From positions 1 to 25,674 of the IMG/VR virus record IMGVR_UViG_3300035665_000220: 25,674 nt of DNA, one strand, 5' to 3'. Source of the DNA: a virus. Below are positions 8,027-15,245 of this stretch, piece after piece. The notes under the pieces were generated by a model. The model did not search any database. It saw only the letters and a list, made by a program, of their open reading frames with translations, and was not told the DNA's origin. Position 1 is the stretch's first letter. Every line of letters begins with the position of its first letter. The position numbers and the translations under genes are program-made.

Positions 8027-8632
8027 TCAAGTTGCGCCTTTGGCAAGCTCTTTCAGAATGCGCTCAATTTCATTGGAGTATTCCTCAACAATGAATGATT
8101 TGCTATCCCGCACTGCCTGCCAAAAGAAATAGCCCTGACGGCCTCGATGACGCAAGAACTGTTGCGTCGTAGGTCGACGACGACCACCAAATTCAGCGCC
8201 GTAAAACACGTCACCCATTGTGACTTTACGAGTCAATCCAGGTCCGAATGCTTTACCTCTAGTTCGCTTGGTATTAGAACGAGATTTTGATGGATACAGT
8301 CTTTGATGGTCAAGTTTGATTGTTGGAATTCGATCACGTCGAGCACGCAAGGCATTCGCCACCACTTGTGCTTGTGATCGGCCTGAAGAGCCAGGACGTT
8401 GTGCTCCATGAGGAGGCTGTCCAGACGCATTCTGTTTCGCCTTGTCAACTACATGTTCAGCTATTTTTTCTGATGCTTTGCGCAGTGCCTTGGAAAATCC
8501 TTCTTGTGCTTGACTTGCATCACGCAAAAACTCCATAAGACCCGGTGCGGCAAATGCAACTTCACCTGCTCGACCTGCCGCAACTCGTGTATATGTGTAG
8601 CCCTGAGATTTTGGTCGTGGTATAAGTGCCAT
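8027..8632 (-). CDS. HK97 gp10-like virion/tail protein
   Basis: This is 201 residues from the ATG at 8632, one base after the chaperone-extension stop; no separate ribosome binding site is seen, so coupling is likely. An N-terminal helix (FSKALRKASEKIAEHVVDKAKQ) and the segment VFYGAEFGGRRRPTTQQF, followed by RHRGRQGYFFWQAVRD, match HK97 gp10-type neck/tail-completion proteins. The middle is basic. Such genes usually come before the tube protein; here the gene lies after the chaperones, an unusual order. Confidence 0.65.
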   Translation of the reverse strand: MALIPRPKSQGYTYTRVAAGRAGEVAFAAPGLMEFLRDASQAQEGFSKALRKASEKIAEHVVDKAKQNASGQPPHGAQRPGSSGRSQAQVVANALRARRDRIPTIKLDHQRLYPSKSRSNTKRTRGKAFGPGLTRKVTMGDVFYGAEFGGRRRPTTQQFLRHRGRQGYFFWQAVRDSKSFIVEEYSNEIERILKELAKGAT

Positions 8633-8633
8633 G

Positions 8634-9055
8634 TCAGCGAGTGTAGGGCGTGTTTGGGTTCTGTTTGATTGAACGCCAATACATGTATTTTTGCATTGTC
8701 CACAACATTCTTGGTGACTCAGCCAACAGTTGAGAAGGGGCGATGCCCGTCTCGCACGCCAAATAGGCGATCATCCAGTGGGCTGAGTCTTCTCCAAAGG
8801 GACAATCTTTCCCTCCCCAGCATCAAGACTGATATTGCTGACAGTCTCTAGCCATTGGTCAAAACTGGTTGTTGTCTTATTGCGTCGTTTTTCTGAATGC
8901 CAAGCCAGCCAGGCAAGATCACGGATTTTGATGTCCTGTTCAACTTTTGACATTGAGACACTGTGAGCTTCCTCGTATTTGACGAAGTCAACAAACTCAG
9001 CGACACATTCTCGTGATTCTTCATCAGGTCCGTAGACCCATAGAACCAATTTCAT
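8634..9055 (-). CDS. Tail assembly chaperone, -1 frameshifted (gpGT-like) fusion
   Basis: The -1 frame is open from the slippery site to a TGA at 8636-8634. It encodes 53 further residues beginning GEDSAHWMIAYLAC and continuing with GIAPSQLLAESPRMLWTM, which is the typical C-terminal chaperone (T) pattern in actinophages. It has no start codon or ribosome binding site of its own. The fused product would be 87 + 53 = 140 residues. The stop is one base before the next ATG (TGACATG). The sequence shows the frame, the slippery heptamer and the domain; the frameshift efficiency is unknown. Confidence 0.85.
8771..9055 (-). CDS. Tail assembly chaperone, short (gpG-like) form
   Basis: This is 94 residues from the ATG at 9055, with GGAGG six bases upstream. 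The middle (IKIRDLAWLAWHSEKRRNKT, then SFDQWLETV) is the recognisable gpG-like pattern of siphovirus tail chaperones. It sits between tube protein and tape measure, as in lambda and most actinophages. It is the zero-frame product; a fraction of ribosomes should shift at CCCTTTG (codons 86-87) to make the longer form. The chaperones bind the tape measure and help the tube polymerise. Confidence 0.85.
   Translation of the reverse strand: MKLVLWVYGPDEESRECVAEFVDFVKYEEAHSVSMSKVEQDIKIRDLAWLAWHSEKRRNKTTTSFDQWLETVSNISLDAGEGKIVPLEKTQPTG
8795..8801 (-). promoter_or_regulatory. Programmed -1 frameshift slippery site CCCTTTG
   Basis: Read on the minus strand in the chaperone frame, this is C CCT TTG, a perfect X XXY YYZ heptamer. 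P-site CCT re-pairs on CCC and A-site TTG on TTT. It lies 24-30 bases before the zero-frame stop. The -1 frame beyond it is open for 53 codons with a family-typical sequence. No strong downstream stem-loop was found by eye; only a short CGCC/GGCG stem lies about 35 bases on. Confidence 0.85.
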
Positions 9056-9086
9056 GTTTTACCTCCGCAGGGTGAAGTGGTTATAT

Positions 9087-9497
9087 TTAGGCGCCGACGC
9101 TCTTGGTAATTCCGCCGGAGATTGGGAAAGTGACATCGGCAGTGGCAAGGTCGCCAACCGCTCCATTCACAGGAGTCCACTCGGTCACGAGCACTGAGCA
9201 GGTGTAGCTCGGGTTAGCCGAAGAGGCAGCAGCAGTTCCGTTTGGCTTGATGACGCAGCTGACTGCGGTTGAGCCGACGAGAGGGAAAAAGATTCCGTCG
9301 ATGGCGTTGTAGTCGTTGTGGATGCTGAACGTCACCGAGTTGTCAATGAGACCTGATACTCGGGTAACTGCTGACGATCCGAAGGCGGTGGTTGCAACTT
9401 CTGCGGCTGTCGTTGACAGCGTGACTGATGCGACGTTTGCCGAGATGTCGGTTCCGTTGAACACGATGTTCGCATCTTTGAGGACAAGCTTTGCCAT
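9087..9497 (-). CDS. Major tail tube protein
   Basis: A 136-residue protein starting MAKLVLKDANIVFNGTDIS. The order of strands (ANVASVTLSTTAAEVATTAFG, SVTFSIHNDYNAIDGIFFPL, SYTCSVLVTEW, VGDLATADVTFPISGG) fits actinophage tail-tube proteins. It polymerises into the tail tube around the tape measure. C-ending codons dominate, in keeping with a highly expressed gene. The chaperone gene follows 31 bases later. Confidence 0.88.
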   Translation of the reverse strand: MAKLVLKDANIVFNGTDISANVASVTLSTTAAEVATTAFGSSAVTRVSGLIDNSVTFSIHNDYNAIDGIFFPLVGSTAVSCVIKPNGTAAASSANPSYTCSVLVTEWTPVNGAVGDLATADVTFPISGGITKSVGA

Positions 9498-9499
9498 GA

Positions 9500-9673
9500 T
9501 TATTTGTCTCCTGCCTTATCGGCTGTTGAGGTTTTCTTTGGTGTTTCTGTAACTGGCGTGAGGACGCCTGCTGCAATCAACAACTCTACATTGTCAATGC
9601 CACTTCCGTCCACATGCCCGCCCGGCTGAATGCCGCTAACTGGAAATGGTCCTGATACGAGATATTTTGCCAT
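9500..9673 (-). CDS. Short structural-operon protein with Lys/Thr-rich tail
   Basis: A 57-codon ORF starts at the ATG at 9673, three bases after the previous stop, and ends two bases before the tube-protein ATG. The N-terminal part has a compact pattern (MAKYLVSGPFPVSGIQPGG, then IDNVELLIAAGVLTPV). The last 15 residues are charged and Thr/Lys-rich (ETPKKTSTADKAGDK). Small proteins with such a beta-turn head and a basic tail recur in phage structural operons. The perfect fit between neighbours supports coding; the function is unknown. Confidence 0.7.
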   Translation of the reverse strand: MAKYLVSGPFPVSGIQPGGHVDGSGIDNVELLIAAGVLTPVTETPKKTSTADKAGDK

Positions 9674-9676
9674 GTT

Positions 9677-10087
9677 CTAAGCGTACACCGTGACCTTGAA
9701 ATCCATCGTCAGATACAACGTGTCATTGGCGTCAATGTTCGTAAAGTTCCCAGCCGAACCGACAATCAAGTCATCACACACACCACCTAGGGTGCGGTCA
9801 GATTCGATGGCTGCACGCAACGACTGCGCACCACTCCACGCCGTGTACTGATCCAACGCATCCTGAGCCGTACGCTCCGACTGGCGATTCACCACGATGG
9901 TGACGGTGAAATCCATGACCACACCACCACTCGCCATACCTGTCTGATGGAATCGAATCTCGTCCAGCGTCGGCCACGCAAACGGAGGGTTCACCTGATC
10001 TGGTTGATAGTCAAAGGCACGCAACCCAGGCACCGACTGAATGGCGGTTTTGAGTCCGTCTTTGACTTGGCTTGGTGTTGCTGGCAT
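9677..10087 (-). CDS. Tail terminator / tail completion-like protein
   Basis: This is 136 residues, its start overlapping the connector stop (TAATG). The alpha/beta pattern (VKDGLKTAIQSVPGLRAFDY, then a VMDFTVTIVVNRQSER strand, AQDALDQYTAW helix, and a final YLTMDFKVTVYA strand) matches tail terminator proteins that cap the tail tube at the head end. Its position between connector and tube protein supports this. Assignment rests on size, pattern and order rather than on a diagnostic motif. Confidence 0.68.
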   Translation of the reverse strand: MPATPSQVKDGLKTAIQSVPGLRAFDYQPDQVNPPFAWPTLDEIRFHQTGMASGGVVMDFTVTIVVNRQSERTAQDALDQYTAWSGAQSLRAAIESDRTLGGVCDDLIVGSAGNFTNIDANDTLYLTMDFKVTVYA

Positions 10088-10713
10088 TAGGCAAACATCC
10101 GCATACGTCGGTAAGGCTCAACCAACTGAGCCATGTCAGGGTCAAGGAACCGAGATACACGAATCGCACCCAAGTCACCGAACCCAGCCACACCGAGCGG
10201 GGAGTCGTAACGCTTGAAGATACGGGAAGCCTGGATGATGCAAGCTTGGGTGATTGGCTCCGGTATCGTCGCCCAACCCCATCTGGCAGTCACCTGCACC
10301 AACGCCTGCTCACCATAGTTCGCATTCACCGTCGGGAACAGATATGCGCCAACGGCACGAATCTTGTCATAAGACCAAGTGAGCCCGTCAAGGATGCCGT
10401 TCAACGGCTCCAACTGATAGTCACTCGTTGACCATGTCGTATCAAAGTTGCCGTCAGCAAACGACGAAGTCTTCAACACGAAACCTGTGGTCGTATAGAA
10501 ATCGTCCACATCACACACATACTCAGTGTTCGCTTGGAACACACGAGCGGTAGCGGTAGTGGCAGCCCAGAACTGGCGGTTGCAATAACCGTCAATTAGA
10601 CGAGAAGCAGCACCAACACAGTTGTCAATCAACGTGTCGTCAATCGTGTCACCGACCCCAATTCTCAGAGCCGACTTCACCTCATTGACTGTCGCATAAC
10701 CGTTAGTCGCCAT
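10087..10713 (-). CDS. Head-tail connector (HK97 gp6-like adaptor)
   Basis: This is 208 residues from the ATG at 10713, with AGGA ten bases upstream. The N-terminus (ATVNEVKSALRIG, DDTLIDNCVGAASRLIDGYCNRQF) is the helical signature of gp6-like connector proteins. A beta-rich middle and the C-terminal helix ITQACIIQASRIFKRYDSP complete the fold. These proteins form a ring under the portal. The gene resumes the standard head-to-tail order after the inserted glycan cassette and ends in a TAATG overlap with the next gene. Confidence 0.85.
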   Translation of the reverse strand: MATNGYATVNEVKSALRIGVGDTIDDTLIDNCVGAASRLIDGYCNRQFWAATTATARVFQANTEYVCDVDDFYTTTGFVLKTSSFADGNFDTTWSTSDYQLEPLNGILDGLTWSYDKIRAVGAYLFPTVNANYGEQALVQVTARWGWATIPEPITQACIIQASRIFKRYDSPLGVAGFGDLGAIRVSRFLDPDMAQLVEPYRRMRMFA

Positions 10714-10725
10714 ACTCGGTCAATC

Positions 10726-11391
10726 CTACTTGCCAACAAGCCACTGATTCCCAACAACCTCAACCTGAGCACCAACCGACCCAGCAAACTTGTAGACATC
10801 ATTCCTCACAGCAGGCCAATCCAAATCATCACCCATCAACAACCCGCCCTTCACCAAAAAATCCCACGCCGTTGACAACTCCAAAAACGTCTCATCCTCC
10901 TCATGAGCCGAATCCACATACACCACATCGGGCCGATAGTTCGACACCCGCTCCAACACATTCATCCCCACAATCCCCGTCGCAGGCAACGGAGTAATCA
11001 CATCCTCAAACCCGGCATCCTTCACGTTCGCCAAGAACCGTTGCCGAATCGTCGGAGCACCATTCACCAACCCAAGAAACCGCCACTTCCCAGACCGAAC
11101 CAAATCCTGCTCCCAAGCCCACATATTCACATCACCCGTGAACGGATCAACACACACAATGTCCAACTCACACCCAAGACGCTCAGCCACACGAGCCACC
11201 AACAACGCCGACCCACCCAACATCGACCCCACCTCAACCCAATACTGAGGCTGCCGCTCACCAATCACACGCTCAACCAACGCCTCCGAAAGATGCGTAT
11301 GCGGATACCCGTTATCCGACGGGCCAGCATCCGCATACACATCCTGCGAACCGAACAACACCCGACGAATCTCCTGACCGATCAGCCCCAT
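10726..11391 (-). CDS. Class I SAM-dependent methyltransferase
   Basis: This is 221 residues from the ATG at 11391, overlapping the previous gene by ten bases. Rossmann methyltransferase motifs: motif I YWVEVGSMLGGSALLVARV (50-68), an acidic strand end IVCVDPFTGD (79-87), motif IV-like DVVYVDSAHEEDETF (155-169), then FLVKGGLLMGDDLDWPAV. The pattern fits the Methyltransf_24/TylF-like group, many of which methylate sugars or small molecules. Last in the cassette after three glycosyltransferase-like genes, it most likely caps the glycan by O-methylation. A DNA methyltransferase is unlikely, since no DPPY-type motif is present. Confidence 0.85.
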   Translation of the reverse strand: MGLIGQEIRRVLFGSQDVYADAGPSDNGYPHTHLSEALVERVIGERQPQYWVEVGSMLGGSALLVARVAERLGCELDIVCVDPFTGDVNMWAWEQDLVRSGKWRFLGLVNGAPTIRQRFLANVKDAGFEDVITPLPATGIVGMNVLERVSNYRPDVVYVDSAHEEDETFLELSTAWDFLVKGGLLMGDDLDWPAVRNDVYKFAGSVGAQVEVVGNQWLVGK

Positions 11392-11903
11392 GTTCCCTTG
11401 AACTTTCTCAAATAGTCATTCTCCAACACCATGTTCCGACGCCCATGATGCTCCACAAACCCCACATTCCGAGAATCCCGAAACTCAGGAAACACCACCG
11501 GCACCACACCAGCCGCAGCCGCATAACCCCGAGTCCACTCCACCTCAGCCCGAATCGAATCCCGTTGCGTCACCGGCGAATACAACTCCACCCGACCCAA
11601 ATGCTCTCTCGTATAAATCCCCATAAACATTCCAAAAATACCGGGGTCATCAGTCACCGACACCGAACCCTCATGCTCAAACATTCGGTCAAAGAACGCC
11701 TGGTCTTTCACCACCACCGAATCATGCAGAAACAGAAACCGATCCAGTTGAGTGTTCTCATACAGCCACTTGATTTTCCCCAACTCCCACGTCCCACCCT
11801 GACGCAACACCAACACCTCACGCTCAATGCTTGCCAAACATTCAGCCAACCAAGCTTCACGCCCAGGAGTCGTGGCCACCACCACCGTCTCTTTCAATCC
11901 CAC
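11382..11903 (-). CDS. Small glycosyltransferase-like protein
   Basis: The frame is open from a TTG at 11933. A GTG at 11903 with GGAG five bases upstream, and a TTG at 11897 in a TTGA overlap with the previous stop, are more likely starts; about 173 residues from 11903. The N-terminal VVVATTPGREAWLAECLASI resembles the first strand and helix of GT-A enzymes. FLFLHDSVVVKD is a possible acidic metal site. The end (RRNMVLENDYLRKFKGTW) is conserved in style in phage glycan genes. The GT-A core is minimal, so catalytic competence is uncertain; it could be an accessory subunit. Confidence 0.7.
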   Translation of the reverse strand: MGLKETVVVATTPGREAWLAECLASIEREVLVLRQGGTWELGKIKWLYENTQLDRFLFLHDSVVVKDQAFFDRMFEHEGSVSVTDDPGIFGMFMGIYTREHLGRVELYSPVTQRDSIRAEVEWTRGYAAAAGVVPVVFPEFRDSRNVGFVEHHGRRNMVLENDYLRKFKGTWG

Positions 11904-12544
11904 CCCAACTCCAATCGTCGATTCAAGTCCCAATCCAACGGAACATCCTGCACCATACGCTCCTCAAACAACCTACGATTCGCATCAAACGTCGCCTGAT
12001 TCTTCTGCTGAAACTGAGCACTCGACTGCAACGTGCTGGAGTTCCGATGATAAATCGCAGCCGACGAACGCCCAATCTCTACACCCTTACGTTGCGCCCG
12101 AATCTCATAGTCATTGTCCTCAAAATACGCTGGATGAAACCCCTCATGAAATAAGCCAACTTTCTGCACCACACCAGCACCCAACCAGAAACACGACCAC
12201 GGCGGCTTCCCACCCAACACTAAATTGTTCGTCGACGCCAACCGAAACATGTCCTCAACACCGTTCGCACCGAACGCCACATCATGATTTACAATCAACC
12301 AACCCGACGCCTTGCACGTCGCCTTGATTCCCAGATTCCACGACGCAGCCACACCCAAATTCGTTGGCATCCGATAGTGAAATATGCGTTGCGCCTTATC
12401 AGTGAACGGCACCCACTTGGGATGATTCCCATTGTCAATCACCACCAGGTCACGAATACGGCCATCAAACGAAGCCAACATCGAATCCACTCGATGATGC
12501 TCCGTAAGCACCGGGACGACTACGACTGGGACAAGCGGCACCAC
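11894..12544 (-). CDS. GT-A (family 2, rhamnosyltransferase-like) glycosyltransferase
   Basis: This is 216 residues from a GTG with AAGGAG eight bases upstream, located inside the end of the GT4 gene. GT2 marks are VVVVPVLTEH, VVIDNGN, the NLGVAASWNLGI motif (62-73) typical of rhamnosyl/galactofuranosyl-type GT2 enzymes, a WLIVNHDVAFG acidic metal site (H87, D88), and FHPAYFEDNDYEIRAQRKG with the catalytic-base region ED-D. The C-terminus carries VYH-like AIYHRNSST. It is shorter than many GT2 proteins but has the complete GT-A core. It probably adds the second sugar in the same glycan as its operon neighbours. Confidence 0.86.
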   Translation of the reverse strand: MVPLVPVVVVPVLTEHHRVDSMLASFDGRIRDLVVIDNGNHPKWVPFTDKAQRIFHYRMPTNLGVAASWNLGIKATCKASGWLIVNHDVAFGANGVEDMFRLASTNNLVLGGKPPWSCFWLGAGVVQKVGLFHEGFHPAYFEDNDYEIRAQRKGVEIGRSSAAIYHRNSSTLQSSAQFQQKNQATFDANRRLFEERMVQDVPLDWDLNRRLELGWD

Positions 12545-13821
12545 TCAGCAATCTCCTTCATCGCCGGCTTCCAATGCGACTCAAACACAGCATCCGCCTC
12601 ATAACGCTTCGCAAAGTCCACAGCCTTCTTAGAACGGCCACGACCACGGGCATACGCCTGCTCCAACGCATCCAAAATGCTCGGCACCGAAGGCGTCAAA
12701 AACCACGACTTCTGAGCAGCATCCCAAAACGGCTGACCCTCCACAACCCAACCATCCCCAACCAACTCCGGCTGAGCCGTAAAGTTCGAGACGATAACGG
12801 GCGTACCACACGCCTGAGCCTCCACCACAGGGATACCGAAGCCCTCCCCCATGCTGGCCGCCAGAAGCACGTCAGCGCCACTGTAGAGGGCTGCCATAGC
12901 GTTCTGGGGCAAACCTAGACGATATAGGTAGGCGTCGGCATATTTGATGCGATGCGGCTCAATACCGCACATCTCAGCCAACTCCTTCAAGTTGATACCA
13001 CCAGCCGACCCCATCTCCTCAGAATGCATATACAACACCGCATCAGGATGCTTCTGGGCAAACATGCTGAACGCCATAAAGTTCTCAGCGAACGCCTTGC
13101 GTGGCGGATAGACACCCTTGTTCGCTGCGGTCATCATGACCACAAACTGATCCTCAGCAAACCCCATGATTTCACGGCCAGTAATTGACTTGCCACCCTG
13201 GTCTTTGATGCTTGGCGTCGGCTTGAACACCGACTCAATACCGTGAGGAACATACAGGCTGCGAATCCCTAACTGCTCCAACATGCGAGCACCGAACTGG
13301 CTCATCGCAATAGGCATCACATTCGGACGTTGACAAAACGCAGCAACCTCCGGCGGACACGGCTGATGATCCACCGGCACCCACGACGCAATATTCGGAA
13401 CCTTGTCCAAGTTCGGGGCCTTCAACACCCACACATCAAACAACGTCATCAGCAACTTCGGCAGATTTGTTGCCTGCGTCCACTCCATCCAATGCGCAAC
13501 GACCACATCGTCGCTATATGCACTCATTCCCCTCGGGTAGATTTTGATGCCGTTCCACGTCGACGTTGACCCTTCGAGCCCGTAGATTGCGTGGATTGCG
13601 ATTTCGTGCCCGTCTTTGATGAGCCTTTGGACCGCTTGCTGGGTTTGTTGGCCGTAGCCCGTTCCCGCCCACGGGGCGTTCGAGTACCAGAGGGCTCGGA
13701 CTGCGTCCGAGGATCTACGACTGACTCCTCTGGTAAGTGTGCTGCGCCCCGCTGCAAGAGCAGGATCGCCGTCGGGTCGGGTAAGTCCAATGGGACTCCC
13801 TTGATGATTATTCGCATTCAC
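12520..13821 (-). CDS. GT-B (family 4-like) glycosyltransferase
   Basis: This is 433 residues from the only conventional in-frame start, the GTG at 13821 (GAGGAG five bases upstream). The recognisable domain starts only at about residue 43 (ALWYSNAPWAGTGYGQQT). Then come SWVPVDHQP, YVPHGIESVF, a donor-site helix region TAANKGVYPPRKAF, and the GT4 E-x7-E signature GEGFGIPVVEAQACGTPVIV (E326, E334). It would transfer a hexose-like sugar from a nucleotide sugar. Residues 1-42 look like filler and coincide with another plausible ORF start four bases away, so the N-terminus is uncertain. It is the first gene of the glycan cassette and overlaps the next gene by 25 bases. Confidence 0.87.
   Translation of the reverse strand: MNANNHQGSPIGLTRPDGDPALAAGRSTLTRGVSRRSSDAVRALWYSNAPWAGTGYGQQTQQAVQRLIKDGHEIAIHAIYGLEGSTSTWNGIKIYPRGMSAYSDDVVVAHWMEWTQATNLPKLLMTLFDVWVLKAPNLDKVPNIASWVPVDHQPCPPEVAAFCQRPNVMPIAMSQFGARMLEQLGIRSLYVPHGIESVFKPTPSIKDQGGKSITGREIMGFAEDQFVVMMTAANKGVYPPRKAFAENFMAFSMFAQKHPDAVLYMHSEEMGSAGGINLKELAEMCGIEPHRIKYADAYLYRLGLPQNAMAALYSGADVLLAASMGEGFGIPVVEAQACGTPVIVSNFTAQPELVGDGWVVEGQPFWDAAQKSWFLTPSVPSILDALEQAYARGRGRSKKAVDFAKRYEADAVFESHWKPAMKEIAEWCRLSQS
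13524..13817 (-). CDS. Small basic protein ORF overlapping the GT4 gene in another frame
   Basis: This 97-codon ORF opens at the ATG at 13817, behind a good GAGAGGAG nine bases upstream. Its N-terminus (MRIIIKGVPLDLPDP, TAILLLQRGAAHLPEE) looks like a short folded phage protein. Its C-terminal half is Lys/Arg/Ser/Thr-rich, like the basic tails of small proteins that often follow capsid genes in actinophages. The whole ORF lies inside the glycosyltransferase frame. The first 41 codons overlap a glycosyltransferase segment with no recognisable domain; the rest overlaps conserved glycosyltransferase sequence. Either both frames are used, or this N-terminus is the ancestral gene now overrun. Real but unproven. 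Confidence 0.45.
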   Translation of the reverse strand: MRIIIKGVPLDLPDPTAILLLQRGAAHLPEESVVDPRTQSEPSGTRTPRGRERATANKPSKRSKGSSKTGTKSQSTQSTGSKGQRRRGTASKSTRGE

Positions 13822-13861
13822 GCAGTCTCCTCTCGCAGGTAGCAGGTTGTTCTATCAAGTG

Positions 13862-13906
13862 TAGATGGGCCGGGATGACCCTGCGTGTTTCACCCCGACC
13901 CATCTA
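13862..13906 (-). terminator. Terminator-like hairpin after the capsid gene
   Basis: Two 17-base arms, 13862-13878 and 13890-13906, pair along their whole length in the minus-strand RNA with only two G-U wobbles, around an 11-base loop. The hairpin begins about 45 bases after the capsid stop and ends about 40 bases before the next gene. No U-tract follows on the minus strand; on the plus strand a short TTTT follows. It may partly terminate or protect the 3' end of capsid mRNA, making capsid transcripts more abundant than those of the downstream glycan cassette. Confidence 0.6.
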
Positions 13907-13949
13907 ACTTTTGTAGCCCCAATCAAGGGACTTCTTCAACTTGGCTGAA

Positions 13950-15128
13950 TCAGCTGTTGTTGATGAAGTACTTGATGTGGCTTGGTTGTGGCAGGTTACC
14001 GTCCACGCGCATTGACGCACGGAAGGTGACGAGGTCCGCATTGAATGCGTAGTCGTCGCTGCGATCCAAACGGAGACCGCCAGCCATACGGACGTAGTAG
14101 CTGGGGAGGTGTCCGAACAGGACTGACTTGGCTGCCGAAGCCTGCGAGGCCATTGCTGGGTTCTCGTAGACCGGGAAGTTGAGGACCTGGTCGTTGCCAT
14201 CTGCCAGCGCTGGGCTGAAGATGTAGTAACCAGCAGTGTCCTTCAACTTACGGACAGCGCCGAGGGATGCGGTGTTCATCATCCAGCCAACGCCGGGGAG
14301 ACGACGTGCCGCACCGTCCAGGCTGTACGCCAAGTCGATGAGGTTGTCTGCGGTGAAGAGTCCACCTGCGACGGTTCCGAGCACGCCCGAACCTGCGGCA
14401 GCAACGACACCCTTCGGCTGGGTTGTACCAGTTCCGACGGTGAGTGCGTTGTTGACGGCGAAGCCGATTGCGTTTCCGGTTTGCGTGGCAAGGAAGCTCA
14501 AGATGTCAACACCCGAGTCTTCGATGAGTTCACGGCTCAACTGCACCAGGAACGAGTACTTGTAAGCACCCAAGGTGATGAAGCTGTTGAACGTCGGATC
14601 GGACTCGCTGATGGCTGAGCCTTCGGCGGTGATTGCCGCCGTTGACCAACCAGCCTGCGATGGAATCTGGAGGTTCTCGCCACCGGCAGTGCGCAGCACT
14701 GTGGAGGTGTCAAGCATTGGGCCGACAAGGCGAGCCTGCGCAATGACCTGGTCGTAGAACGACGTTGGTACTGGTGCGCCGGTGGATGCCTTGGTGACGT
14801 CACGCTGCTCGAAGGTGAACGAACGGGTCTCGCCACGAGCCATCGAACGGAGCACGTCTGCATCGGTTGACACAGCCTTGGCCGTTGGACGTACTTGGCC
14901 GGAGATTTCACGGGTTGCCGCTTCAATCTTGGCCTCACGCTCCGCATCAGCCTTGAGGGCTTCGATGCGGGCTGCACGCTCGCTGAGTTCGTCGTTCATC
15001 TTCTTGTACGACGCTTCTTCTTCGGAGGTCAGGTCACGCTTCTCGGCAGCAGCCGTGTCGAGAAGAGCTTTCGCTGCTTCCCAAGTGCGCTGACGCTGTT
15101 CGACCTGACGGTCAATATATTCCTTCAT
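13950..15128 (-). CDS. Major capsid protein (HK97 fold)
   Basis: From the ATG at 15128 this is 392 residues; AAAGGA lies eleven bases upstream. A GTG at 15185 with GAGGAG nine bases upstream is an alternative adding 19 residues. Residues 1 to about 80 are a charged coiled coil (MKEYIDRQVEQRQRTWEAAK...) corresponding to the delta/scaffold domain removed by the protease. The mature part shows HK97-capsid features: AGGENLQIPSQAGWSTAA, SEDSGVD-like strands (ELIEDSGVDILSFLATQ), GTGTTQPKGVV, GVGWMMNT, and YYVRMAGGLRLDRSDDYAFN. It forms the icosahedral shell. Codons end mostly in C, consistent with high expression. It is followed by a strong hairpin. Confidence 0.94.
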   Translation of the reverse strand: MKEYIDRQVEQRQRTWEAAKALLDTAAAEKRDLTSEEEASYKKMNDELSERAARIEALKADAEREAKIEAATREISGQVRPTAKAVSTDADVLRSMARGETRSFTFEQRDVTKASTGAPVPTSFYDQVIAQARLVGPMLDTSTVLRTAGGENLQIPSQAGWSTAAITAEGSAISESDPTFNSFITLGAYKYSFLVQLSRELIEDSGVDILSFLATQTGNAIGFAVNNALTVGTGTTQPKGVVAAAGSGVLGTVAGGLFTADNLIDLAYSLDGAARRLPGVGWMMNTASLGAVRKLKDTAGYYIFSPALADGNDQVLNFPVYENPAMASQASAAKSVLFGHLPSYYVRMAGGLRLDRSDDYAFNADLVTFRASMRVDGNLPQPSHIKYFINNS

Positions 15129-15245
15129 TTGAGTGAATGTCCTTTCTTGGACGGTTTTGGGGTACGCAAGGATTTGGTATCGCACCCAGCGAGGCTCCTC
15201 AACTGGCAGTAGCAGCGGCTCCGCACATCAACTGTGCGAAGAATC

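Noticed and set aside
8461-8703. 80-residue minus-strand ORF with its own ATG at 8703
   Set aside because: It competes with the chaperone -1 extension and the gp10-like gene, and has no ribosome binding site or recognisable sequence; the extension frame shows a family signature.
10903-12327. Several long plus-strand ORFs over the glycan cassette
   Set aside because: All are antisense to genes with clear methyltransferase or glycosyltransferase motifs and have biased His/Pro/Arg composition.
15129-15245. Possible terminator or promoter between protease and capsid genes
   Set aside because: Only a short GAGG/CCTC dyad with a two-base loop was seen, too weak to call; the GAGGAG is better explained as a possible ribosome binding site for an upstream GTG.
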